Shown here: piece by piece, positions 17,459 through 25,684 of the stretch
Numbering within the stretch: the stretch's first letter is position 1
Layout: every line of letters begins with the position of its first letter
Origin: Flavobacterium sp. TR2
Lineage (GTDB): Bacteria; Bacteroidota; Bacteroidia; Flavobacteriales; Flavobacteriaceae
Reading direction: 5' to 3'
Assembly (NCBI RefSeq): GCF_025252405.1
Contig: NZ_CP104307.1
Location: 806,001-870,000, forward strand
Length of the DNA: 64,000 bases
Made by a program: the position numbers and the translations under genes
The notes under the pieces: generated by a model
Told to the model about the DNA's origin: nothing
Seen by the model: the letters and a program-made list of their open reading frames with translations, nothing else
The model's database searches: none

Positions 17459-17951
17459 ATCCCTGATTTTTAATAATTTCTTTTAATTTTTCTTTGGCCC
17501 TATTCAATTTTACCCTGGCATTCCCCTCAGAAATTCCAAGATTCTCCCCTATTTCTTTATGAGAGAAACCTTCCAACTGATAAAAAATTATAGCCTTATC
17601 TATTTTTTCGAGTTTTTGCACCGCTTTATAAAAATGGTCTAGCTGACTTTCTTTTATTTGAGAATCACCTTCATCATCTTTCACATTTTCTGAAGGTATT
17701 TCATATTTGTCTACCTTCCGTTTTTCTTTCCTCAAAAAAACAATTGCTGTATTTACCGCAACCCGGTACATCCATGTTGAAAACTGGCTTTCATTTCGAA
17801 AAGACTCATACGACTTCCAAAGCTGGCATACAATCTCCTGAAACAAATCTTGCTGATCATCAGAATTGTCCATGTACATCTTAGAAACTTTATGCAAAAT
17901 TCCTTTATGGTTTTCTATACGGTTTAAAAACTCTTGTTCTTTCTCTTTCAA
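17448..17951 (-). CDS. ECF-type RNA polymerase sigma factor
   Basis: 167 residues. Region 2 is recognisable (D-L-F-Q-E-I-V-C-Q-L-W-K-S-Y-x-x-F then F-S-T-W-M-Y-R-V-A-V-N-T-A-I), and region 4 carries a helix-turn-helix (G-F-S-H-K-E-I-G-E-N-L-G-I-S-E-G-N-A-R-V-K-L). Domain order and length are typical of sigma-70 family ECF factors. The start is TTG at 17951; the next in-frame ATG would delete part of region 2. It begins 7 bp after the stop of the TraB/GumN gene and overlaps the next gene by 11 bp, so the three form an operon. Confidence 0.92.
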   Translation of the reverse strand: MKEKEQEFLNRIENHKGILHKVSKMYMDNSDDQQDLFQEIVCQLWKSYESFRNESQFSTWMYRVAVNTAIVFLRKEKRKVDKYEIPSENVKDDEGDSQIKESQLDHFYKAVQKLEKIDKAIIFYQLEGFSHKEIGENLGISEGNARVKLNRAKEKLKEIIKNQGYGF

Positions 17952-17958
17952 GGCAGCT

Positions 17959-18828
17959 TTAGTTCATTACAGGTTTTACAGTATATCCTTCTTTTCTCAA
18001 TAAATTAATAATTCCGAACTCACCTCCTAAATGTGCTGCTCCTACGGCCATAAAAACACTATTTTGCTTTGTTAACTCAGGCACTTGCTTTACCCAATCT
18101 AAATTTCTATCGTCAACAATCTGCTTTTTAGTTTTCTCGCTTGTAAATCGTTTATCTGTACTAAAGGCATACATCGCTTCAATATTTTCACTTTTATATG
18201 CATCAACCAATTGCACCGCTTCTTCTGGAGTCGATTCTTCCAAAAGCCCCAGCATTTCATCATTTGTATACGCTTTTTCAAGAATTTCAAACTGAGATTT
18301 AACAGTTTCTAATCCAACAATGGGAATATTTCTTTTTTTGGCCGCATCTGAAAATTCCATTTCATAGAACTTCAAATCTAAACACCCAAAGCTTTTCATC
18401 GAAATCAAACTCAAAACAGTCAAAAGACTAAAACTGTCGACCTGCTGCACCGACATTCCGGTACTCTTTTTTAAAATCACATCTAATTTTGCAAGCTGTT
18501 CTGGAGTCAGCTTTTTGCTCAAAGGCTCTTTTCCCATGGCCAATTGCTGCATTTGGCTCATTTCGTTCGGATCTGTAAAATTGATTTCTAAAATTAATTT
18601 ATCCGATTTTTCAAAAGCAGTTTTGGCTTTCTCTGATAAAAAATAATCTTTGGCACAAATCATATGAATCGTTCCGTACAAATAAGAAGGTTTCTTTAAT
18701 CCGTTTCCCGAAACTTCCCAAAGAAGACTGTTTTCTAGTTTTGAAGTTTTTGTCTGTGCCGAAATATCATTGCAAACAAAAAAGAAAAATGCAACTACGG
18801 CACATATAAATTGAAATCTGGTTTTCAT
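17959..18828 (-). CDS. TraB/GumN family protein
   Basis: 289 residues with a signal peptide (hydrophobic stretch 8-22, D-I-S-A-Q). The two family motifs are present: Y-L-Y-G-T-I-H-M with G52/H55 near the N-terminus, and V-G-A-A-H-L-G-G-E-F-G at the C-terminus. Together with E/D residues between them these are thought to build the metal site in the TraB/GumN/TIKI metalloprotease-like family. It is the first gene of the operon with the ECF sigma factor and its membrane partner. A periplasmic role is likely; the substrate is unknown. Confidence 0.85.
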   Translation of the reverse strand: MKTRFQFICAVVAFFFFVCNDISAQTKTSKLENSLLWEVSGNGLKKPSYLYGTIHMICAKDYFLSEKAKTAFEKSDKLILEINFTDPNEMSQMQQLAMGKEPLSKKLTPEQLAKLDVILKKSTGMSVQQVDSFSLLTVLSLISMKSFGCLDLKFYEMEFSDAAKKRNIPIVGLETVKSQFEILEKAYTNDEMLGLLEESTPEEAVQLVDAYKSENIEAMYAFSTDKRFTSEKTKKQIVDDRNLDWVKQVPELTKQNSVFMAVGAAHLGGEFGIINLLRKEGYTVKPVMN

Positions 18829-18930
18829 GGTTTAATAAATTTGGTTACAGCTTGTAAGTAATCAAATAAACAAAACGTTACAAAAAACTTTGCTTATTTT
18901 TTGAAATTTGAATTTTGAAGAAAATCAAAT

Positions 18931-20067
18931 CTAAAAAACAAAGTCTCTAACCAATTCTAAAACCTGATTAATTTCTTCTTGTGAATTATAACTATGAATA
19001 CAGAAACGAAGACGTTCCTGACCTTCTGGAACAATTGGAGAAAGAATAGACTGTACGTCAAATCCTTTACTTTGCAACTGTTCGGACAATTCTTTTACAT
19101 TTTCATTTCCTGGAACAATAGCAGAATGTATTGGAGATTTACTATGGACAAACATTGGTTTTAAACCCAGTAAATTTTTCTGCTGATTAAAGAAAATGAT
19201 ATTCTCTCGAAGCTTTTCAATAGCTTCTTTTTCAATTTCCAGCTGCTGATAAGCCATAAAAATCGAAGCGATAGCATGAGGAGGCAATGCTGTAGTGTAA
19301 ATCAAACTTCGGGAAAAATTGATTAGATAATCCTTTAGCTCGACACTTCCCAATATGGCTGCGCCTTGGCATCCTAGAGCTTTCCCAAAAGTTACGATTC
19401 GGGCAAAAAATTTATGATGCAATTGCAAATGCTGAGTTAAGCCCTCTCCTTTTTCTCCAAAGACACCCACCGTGTGAGCTTCATCAATAACTAAATAACA
19501 GTTGTATTTTTCTGAAAGCTGCGCCAATTCTTCTAAATTGGGACTGTCGCCATCCATAGAAAAAACCGTTTCGGTCACGATGTAAATTGTAGAATTTGGA
19601 AATTTAAGAATATGATTTTCCAAATCTTCAAAATCGTTGTGAATAAAAGGAAATGATTTGGCCTTAGACATGGCAATGCCATCTTTTATGGAAGCATGGC
19701 ATAATTCATCATGCAAAACAACATCATTTTCTTGCGGTACAGCGCTAAAAAACCCCAAATTGGCATTGTAGCCCGAATTGAAAATTAAAGCCGCTTCTGC
19801 TTCATGAAATTGAGCGATAAAACTTTCTGCAATTGGATAAAGCAAATGATTTCCCGTGGTTAATCTGGAACCTGTGGCTCCATTTTGAAAAATCTCGTTT
19901 TCCAGCAGATAAGCATGAGTATGTTTATACAATGTTTCTGACTTAGAAAATCCGATATAATCATTAGAAGAAAAATCAATCAGATTATTAAACACAGGAA
20001 GTTTTCTAAACAGCTTTGCCTGTTTACAGCTTTCTATTTTCCGATTAAGATTTTCTGGCAGTTCCAT
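18931..20067 (-). CDS. bioF: 8-amino-7-oxononanoate synthase-like PLP enzyme
   Basis: 378 residues from ATG at 20067. It belongs to the alpha-oxoamine synthase family of fold-type I PLP enzymes: S-S-N-D-Y-I-G-F near the N-terminus, N-S-G-Y-N-A-N, D-E-A-H (D195, H198) and the PLP lysine in T-F-G-K-A-L-G (K229). BioF condenses pimeloyl-ACP or -CoA with alanine in biotin synthesis. No other bio gene is in the window, so a related oxoamine synthase activity is possible. A TTG six codons upstream (20085) is unlikely as start because it lies upstream of the predicted transcription start. The gene is followed by the TraB/GumN gene after 102 bp. Confidence 0.85.
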   Translation of the reverse strand: MELPENLNRKIESCKQAKLFRKLPVFNNLIDFSSNDYIGFSKSETLYKHTHAYLLENEIFQNGATGSRLTTGNHLLYPIAESFIAQFHEAEAALIFNSGYNANLGFFSAVPQENDVVLHDELCHASIKDGIAMSKAKSFPFIHNDFEDLENHILKFPNSTIYIVTETVFSMDGDSPNLEELAQLSEKYNCYLVIDEAHTVGVFGEKGEGLTQHLQLHHKFFARIVTFGKALGCQGAAILGSVELKDYLINFSRSLIYTTALPPHAIASIFMAYQQLEIEKEAIEKLRENIIFFNQQKNLLGLKPMFVHSKSPIHSAIVPGNENVKELSEQLQSKGFDVQSILSPIVPEGQERLRFCIHSYNSQEEINQVLELVRDFVF

Positions 20068-20072
20068 AAAAG

Positions 20073-20080
20073 CAAAGTTA
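20073..20080 (-). promoter_or_regulatory. bioF promoter element (TAACTTTG), very close to the start codon
   Basis: The minus strand reads TAACTTTG. Transcription would begin about 6-7 nt downstream, near 20067, which is the first base of the bioF ATG. This suggests a leaderless or nearly leaderless mRNA. Confidence 0.6.
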
Positions 20081-20093
20081 GGCAAATAAAATA

Positions 20094-20123
20094 AACAGCG
20101 GATTCAAGTAATCCGCTGTTTTT
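20094..20123 (-). terminator. Rho-independent terminator of the NmrA-like gene
   Basis: AACAGCGGATT (20094-20104) and AATCCGCTGTT (20110-20120) pair perfectly around CAAGT. It lies just after the stop at 20130 on the minus strand and separates that gene from bioF. Confidence 0.8.
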
Positions 20124-20129
20124 CTAAAC

Positions 20130-20768
20130 TCAAATAGCACTTATAAAAGGTGATTGTCTAATGTAATTTGACTCTACCATTTCTTTTACTAGAAACTTGG
20201 AGATATCCAGTGCTGTGATTTTCTCTCCTAAACAATCTTCAAGGTTTACCGAAATTTCAGCACTTTCATCAGAAAAAATGATTAAAGGCACACGAACCTG
20301 CGTCCAATCCACCTTGCTCTCGCTCAGAAGATCGTACGTAAATTGTCTGTCTTTTTGGATTTCGGGAAAGTTAGTTTTCATCCAGTTGGTTGCCATCATT
20401 GCTTTTGGACTTTTTTTATCAAATGGAGTATCGATATTCAGTCCTGCAAGAAGAATATACCTTTGAATTCCATATTCATTCATAGCCTTCAGAACATTCT
20501 CTGTTGCCCGACTTGCCACCATTGGTTCTCCAGGTCTCTGACCAATAGTACTGATTACCGCTTGACAGTCTGCAAGCAATAACTTTATAGATTCTTCATT
20601 AACCGCATCGCCTTTAATGATTTCTATTTTTGAATTTTGGATTGTAAAATTATCTGGATTCCTTACTAAAAGTTTTACACTAAATCCGTTTTCTAATAAC
20701 TGGTTTACAAGATATTTCCCAGTTCTTCCTCCGCCGCCAAGAACGGCAACTTTTGATATATTTTTCAT
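20130..20768 (-). CDS. NAD(P)-binding oxidoreductase, NmrA/SDR-like
   Basis: 212 residues, ATG start. The N-terminus has a Rossmann motif, V-A-V-L-G-G-G-G-R-T-G-K-Y-L-V, then V-K-L-L-V-R-N-P and G-D-A-V-N-E-E-S as in atypical short-chain dehydrogenases of the NAD(P)H-binding group. No classical Y-x-x-x-K catalytic pair is evident, which is common in this group. The substrate is unknown. It is a single gene with its own terminator. Confidence 0.85.
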   Translation of the reverse strand: MKNISKVAVLGGGGRTGKYLVNQLLENGFSVKLLVRNPDNFTIQNSKIEIIKGDAVNEESIKLLLADCQAVISTIGQRPGEPMVASRATENVLKAMNEYGIQRYILLAGLNIDTPFDKKSPKAMMATNWMKTNFPEIQKDRQFTYDLLSESKVDWTQVRVPLIIFSDESAEISVNLEDCLGEKITALDISKFLVKEMVESNYIRQSPFISAI

Positions 20769-21074
20769 TGTATATTCTTTATAAAATTTGACATAAAAAA
20801 TTGTGCTTCATTAGCTAATCATGAAGCAAAACTGCAAAAGCTTACTGAGCTTTTACTATTGACCAAATATTTTATAAAGAGATTTTAATACTTCAAAAGT
20901 AATAAAATAAAAAAAGGCAGACAACACTGTATGCCTTTCAGGTTATTTTAAAATTCTTCTGGATTATCTCACCTTAGCATGAATAGTATTGTTAATTAAA
21001 ACATTAATATCTCTAATTTTTAAATTATAAACTGATTCTCACTAATTTGTATATTGCATTAAAAAAGAAAAAAA
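20769..21074. other. 306-bp divergent intergenic region
   Basis: It separates the NmrA-like gene (minus) from the DUF3667 gene (plus). No gene is visible. It contains a hairpin that reads as a terminator on the minus strand (separate entry), with no minus-strand gene feeding into it. Confidence 0.5.
20906..20938 (-). terminator. Orphan terminator-like hairpin
   Basis: AAAGGCA and TGCCTTT arms enclose a 12-nt loop; on the minus strand the stem is followed by a T-rich tail. The only upstream gene on that side is on the plus strand, so the transcript it would end is unknown. Confidence 0.45.
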
Positions 21075-21881
21075 ATGGAGATCATTTGTAAAAATTGTGA
21101 AACACACAATTACCCAAATTTTAATTATTGTCCTGAGTGCAGTCAAAAAGTTAATCTGCATCGCATAAGTCCGCACGAGATTTTTCATGAAGCAATTCAT
21201 TATTTTACACATGCTGACAAAGGCATTTTTCAACTCATCAAAAGTTTGACTTTAAAAAGTGGAGTTGTTGCTAAGGAATACATCAATGGCAAAAGAAAAA
21301 AATACTTTCCTCCTCTTAATTTTTTCTTGTTAATTGCTGCTGTCTTTGTTTTCATTTCCAATATACCCAAAGAAACACCTCCAATTGACATTCAAAAAGA
21401 AAATCAAGAACTTAGTGCTATTTCTGACCCTATTCAAAAAGAAAAAATCGCGCATCTTTATGAGAGAAAAGAAAAAATGACTCATTTCATGAGAAAATAT
21501 TCCAATTTAATGGCAATGATGGCTTTGCCTCTCACAGCATTCTTTTTTTGGCTGTTTTACAAAAAAGAGAACTACAATTATACAGAACATCTTGTTGCGG
21601 GCATGTATATGCTTGGTTTTTGCATTTTAGTCAATGCGCTATTAATCTTGCCGATTTCATTATCATTCCATCTGTCGACCAATTATCAGGCTTTGTTTTT
21701 TCTACTGTTTCAACTCTTTTATTTTACGCTCTTTTATTACAAGTTTATAAATAAAAGCACCAAACTTCAGTTATTAAAAGCTTTTTCCGTAAGTGCTTTC
21801 GGAATTATCTCTTGGATAATTATCTCAGCATCTACAGTAAATGCTTATGTTTCGAGTGGTTTCTGGGGAATCATAAAATAA
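21075..21881 (+). CDS. DUF3667-type membrane protein with zinc ribbon
   Basis: 268 residues, ATG start. An N-terminal zinc ribbon (C-K-N-C ... C-P-E-C) is followed by the family block F-x-H-A-D-K-G-I-F-Q-L-I-K-S-L and E-Y-I-N-G-K-R-K-K-Y-F-P-P-L-N-F. After that come about five hydrophobic segments: near residues 80-95, 147-165, 172-195, 205-225 and 235-255. This matches DUF3667 proteins of Bacteroidota, whose function is unknown. It faces atpC and shares a bidirectional terminator with it. Confidence 0.8.
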   Translation: MEIICKNCETHNYPNFNYCPECSQKVNLHRISPHEIFHEAIHYFTHADKGIFQLIKSLTLKSGVVAKEYINGKRKKYFPPLNFFLLIAAVFVFISNIPKETPPIDIQKENQELSAISDPIQKEKIAHLYERKEKMTHFMRKYSNLMAMMALPLTAFFFWLFYKKENYNYTEHLVAGMYMLGFCILVNALLILPISLSFHLSTNYQALFFLLFQLFYFTLFYYKFINKSTKLQLLKAFSVSAFGIISWIIISASTVNAYVSSGFWGIIK

Positions 21882-21904
21882 TGGGAAATCGTCAATCTAA
21901 AAAA

Positions 21905-21936
21905 CAAAAAAGCCAGACAATACTGTCTGGCTTTTT
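21905..21936. terminator. Bidirectional terminator between DUF3667 gene and atpC
   Basis: GCCAGACA (21911-21918) and TGTCTGGC (21923-21930) pair perfectly around ATAC, flanked by six A and six T, so it can end both convergent transcripts. Confidence 0.92.
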
Positions 21937-21956
21937 TGGCTTATTTTGAAATTGTT

Positions 21957-22238
21957 TTAGTCAACTAATACAATTATCTTATTGTTTTTCATTTCGATTG
22001 TTCCTGACTTAATCTCTAAAGTATAAGTTTGGTCGTTAACTCTCGTAAACTTATCAGCAGCCTCTTTAGAAAAACTGAAGCTTGGAGCTGCAATTTTAAT
22101 TGTTCCTTCTTCTAAAATAGAAACAATTGGGGCGTGATGATTTAAAATCTGAAAGCTTCCATTAACTCCCGGTAAGCTAACTGATGTTACCTCTCCTGAA
22201 AATAATTTCGCTTCTGGTGATACTATTTCTAAAATCAT
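21957..22238 (-). CDS. atpC: F1 ATP synthase epsilon subunit
   Basis: 93 residues, ATG start. The protein matches the N-terminal beta-sandwich of the epsilon subunit (I-V-S-P-E-A-K-L-F-S-G-E-V; L-P-G-V-N-G-S-F-Q-I-L-N-H-H-A-P). The helical C-terminal hairpin found in many bacteria is absent, as is usual in Bacteroidota. The subunit couples the rotor shaft of F1 to the ring. It follows atpD by 82 bp; the remaining ATP synthase genes are not in the window. Confidence 0.95.
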   Translation of the reverse strand: MILEIVSPEAKLFSGEVTSVSLPGVNGSFQILNHHAPIVSILEEGTIKIAAPSFSFSKEAADKFTRVNDQTYTLEIKSGTIEMKNNKIIVLVD

Positions 22239-22320
22239 TTTTTTTGAGTTATGAGTTATCAGTTATGAGTTATAAGTGAGCAGAAACTCATAATTTATAA
22301 CCCATAATTCATAATTTATA
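22239..22320 (-). repeat. Imperfect inverted repeat between atpD and atpC
   Basis: The left part (gagttatgagttat repeated) and the right part (ataatttata / ataattcata) are roughly complementary over about 35 nt, forming a long AU-rich stem with mismatches in the atpDC mRNA. It lies fully between the two cistrons. Confidence 0.6.
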
Positions 22321-23835
<1,515 letters not shown>

Positions 23836-23893
23836 TTATGTATTTATTAAATAGCTATTTAGGTTTATCGAAAATACCTCTTTTTTCAGAGCG

Positions 23894-23923
23894 CAAAGAT
23901 AATTTTTTAAAATATAAAATCAA
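23894..23923 (-). promoter_or_regulatory. atpDC promoter
   Basis: On the minus strand TTG (23923-23921) is followed after 19 bp by TATCTTTG (23901-23894), a good match to the Bacteroidota TTTG-N19-TAnnTTTG promoter. The leader to atpD would be about 54 nt. Confidence 0.75.
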
Positions 23924-24011
23924 TTTTTTTTTCATAAAAAATAGCATGATTTTGTTTGATTCATAAAACTTGTCCAAAAAACAACAAAAACGGCATTTTT
24001 TTTAGTAAAAG

Positions 24012-24052
24012 AAAAAAACCGCAACATTCTTAAAAATGAGCGGTTTTTTTTT
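24012..24052 (-). terminator. Terminator of the TonB receptor / SGNH lipoprotein unit
   Basis: AAAAAACCGC (24013-24022) pairs with GCGGTTTTTT (24040-24049), with an extra CATT/AATG inner pairing and T-rich tail on the minus strand. It lies 22 bp past the stop at 24074. Confidence 0.8.
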
Positions 24053-24073
24053 GAAAACTGGAAATAGCTTTGA

Positions 24074-25600
24074 TTATAATTTCGCTGGAAATAAAACTGG
24101 ATAATTACCAATATCCACTCCTTTTAAATTTGAACCATACCTAGCATTTATAGCTTGAATAAATTTATTGGCAATAAAAGCATATCCTCTTGGAGAAGGA
24201 TGGACTCCATCTAAAGAGAACATTCCGCCTGTAACAAATGTCGCTTTCAATGTAAAGTTATTCATTGATATTCCACTTGGTTTATTCAAATCATCCATAA
24301 TCGATTTAGCATCCACCATTGCCAAGCCATTTGCTTCAGCCGCCGCTTTAATCACAGCATTGTATGCTGTAGTAGCCACTTCAATCTCTGCCACTTCAGA
24401 TGGCAGTAAAACATATCTGTCTGGCAATGGAAAGGTAATCCCTAATTGAGACAGAGAAGGCGAAGGCGAAGCGACACCATCAGCTGGTACTGTTGGCACT
24501 TTTCCAATTCTTGAAGAAGCTCCTAAAACAATCAAATCAGTAGGAAGCGCCTGTCTTGCTCTTCCAAAAACCATCCCCATTGCTGTAGCGGTGTTAACAT
24601 CTAATCCGCCACCCATTAATACGGCTTTTAAATTTGCAGATAAGTCTGGCAGCGTTTCATCTACAATTAATAACGGATTGTTTCCTGTTGCAGACAACAA
24701 TTTAATTCTATCTCCTTGTCCCAAAAAAGCTAATGCATTATGCAAAGGACCATACAGCTGAGCATTTAAAGTACTAACCATGCTAACACCTCCAACCGTT
24801 AAATTTGCCTGAGTAAGCTGATTATAAGTTATCACATGAAAATGAGGAAGCGTTGTAATATTTGGCAAATTTGCTATCACTCCTTTTCTTCCGCCCGTAA
24901 CAAGCTGCGCAATCAAACCTTTGTATGCCGCTTCAAAATTTGCAGGAGGCGTTAATGGATTTACTGCCGGATCTCCACCTGCAGTTGCATAGCCTAATTC
25001 GTCATTTCCTCCAATCCACAAAGAGAAGAAAGTTGGGTTCTGACTTAAAGCATCTGCTAAAACTGTAGTTGTAGCGCTAGACGCAAAGCGTGCAAAATAA
25101 GGATTTGCTGTTCCCGTTGCAACACCTGCTGCGTTACCATAGCCAGGCGCCAGCAAATGAAAACTTTTTGCTCCTGGCACTCCTAAATTATTAAAAGACC
25201 CAGACAAATGTGCCGTAACTTCTGTTGTAGGCACTCCTTCAACCGGAACAGGCGCACCATTAAAATACAAACGCGGTCCAGCAATAACATTTCCTCCCAA
25301 CAGCAATCCTCCTATATTATCGTTAGCCAAAGGCGTTTTAAAGTCACCCCCGCCAACTAATGCAAATTGCTGCGCTAAAATATTCGGATAAGCGCCTTCC
25401 TGTCCTTTAATAAACAAAGCATTATCGCTAAATCCCGCCGCAAAAGAATCTCCTAAAGCAACATATTTAGAAAAGTCAGCACTTCCAGCAGTTAAAGGCT
25501 TACCATCAGATGACTCTACTACCGGAGCCACATCATCATCACTATTACAAGCCATAAAGGTTAACGAAACCAATAAAAGCCACTTGAAATTTTTTATCAT
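24074..25600 (-). CDS. SGNH/GDSL-family hydrolase lipoprotein
   Basis: 508 residues, ATG start. A lipoprotein signal peptide has its lipobox cysteine at residue 18 (T-F-M-A-C). SGNH blocks are visible: A-L-G-D-S-F-A-A-G with nucleophile S52, I-G-G-N-D-E-L-G-Y (block III), and D-G-V-H-P-S-P-R-G-Y (block V, Asp and His of the triad). The protein is longer than simple GDSL esterases. It starts 84 bp after a TonB-dependent receptor on the same strand, which suggests a paired outer-membrane uptake and ester-cleavage unit. The substrate is unknown; an ester or acylated compound is inference. Confidence 0.85.
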   Translation of the reverse strand: MIKNFKWLLLVSLTFMACNSDDDVAPVVESSDGKPLTAGSADFSKYVALGDSFAAGFSDNALFIKGQEGAYPNILAQQFALVGGGDFKTPLANDNIGGLLLGGNVIAGPRLYFNGAPVPVEGVPTTEVTAHLSGSFNNLGVPGAKSFHLLAPGYGNAAGVATGTANPYFARFASSATTTVLADALSQNPTFFSLWIGGNDELGYATAGGDPAVNPLTPPANFEAAYKGLIAQLVTGGRKGVIANLPNITTLPHFHVITYNQLTQANLTVGGVSMVSTLNAQLYGPLHNALAFLGQGDRIKLLSATGNNPLLIVDETLPDLSANLKAVLMGGGLDVNTATAMGMVFGRARQALPTDLIVLGASSRIGKVPTVPADGVASPSPSLSQLGITFPLPDRYVLLPSEVAEIEVATTAYNAVIKAAAEANGLAMVDAKSIMDDLNKPSGISMNNFTLKATFVTGGMFSLDGVHPSPRGYAFIANKFIQAINARYGSNLKGVDIGNYPVLFPAKL

Positions 25601-25684
25601 AATTTATATTTTTTATAATTATCCGCTTCTAAACTTGGCATTTAGAAACATAAATAATGAATTTGACTTAGAGTTAACAATCAA

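Noticed and set aside
20068..20085. TTG start at 20085 for bioF
   Set aside because: It overlaps the TAACTTTG element, so it would not be transcribed from that promoter; ATG at 20067 fits the family.
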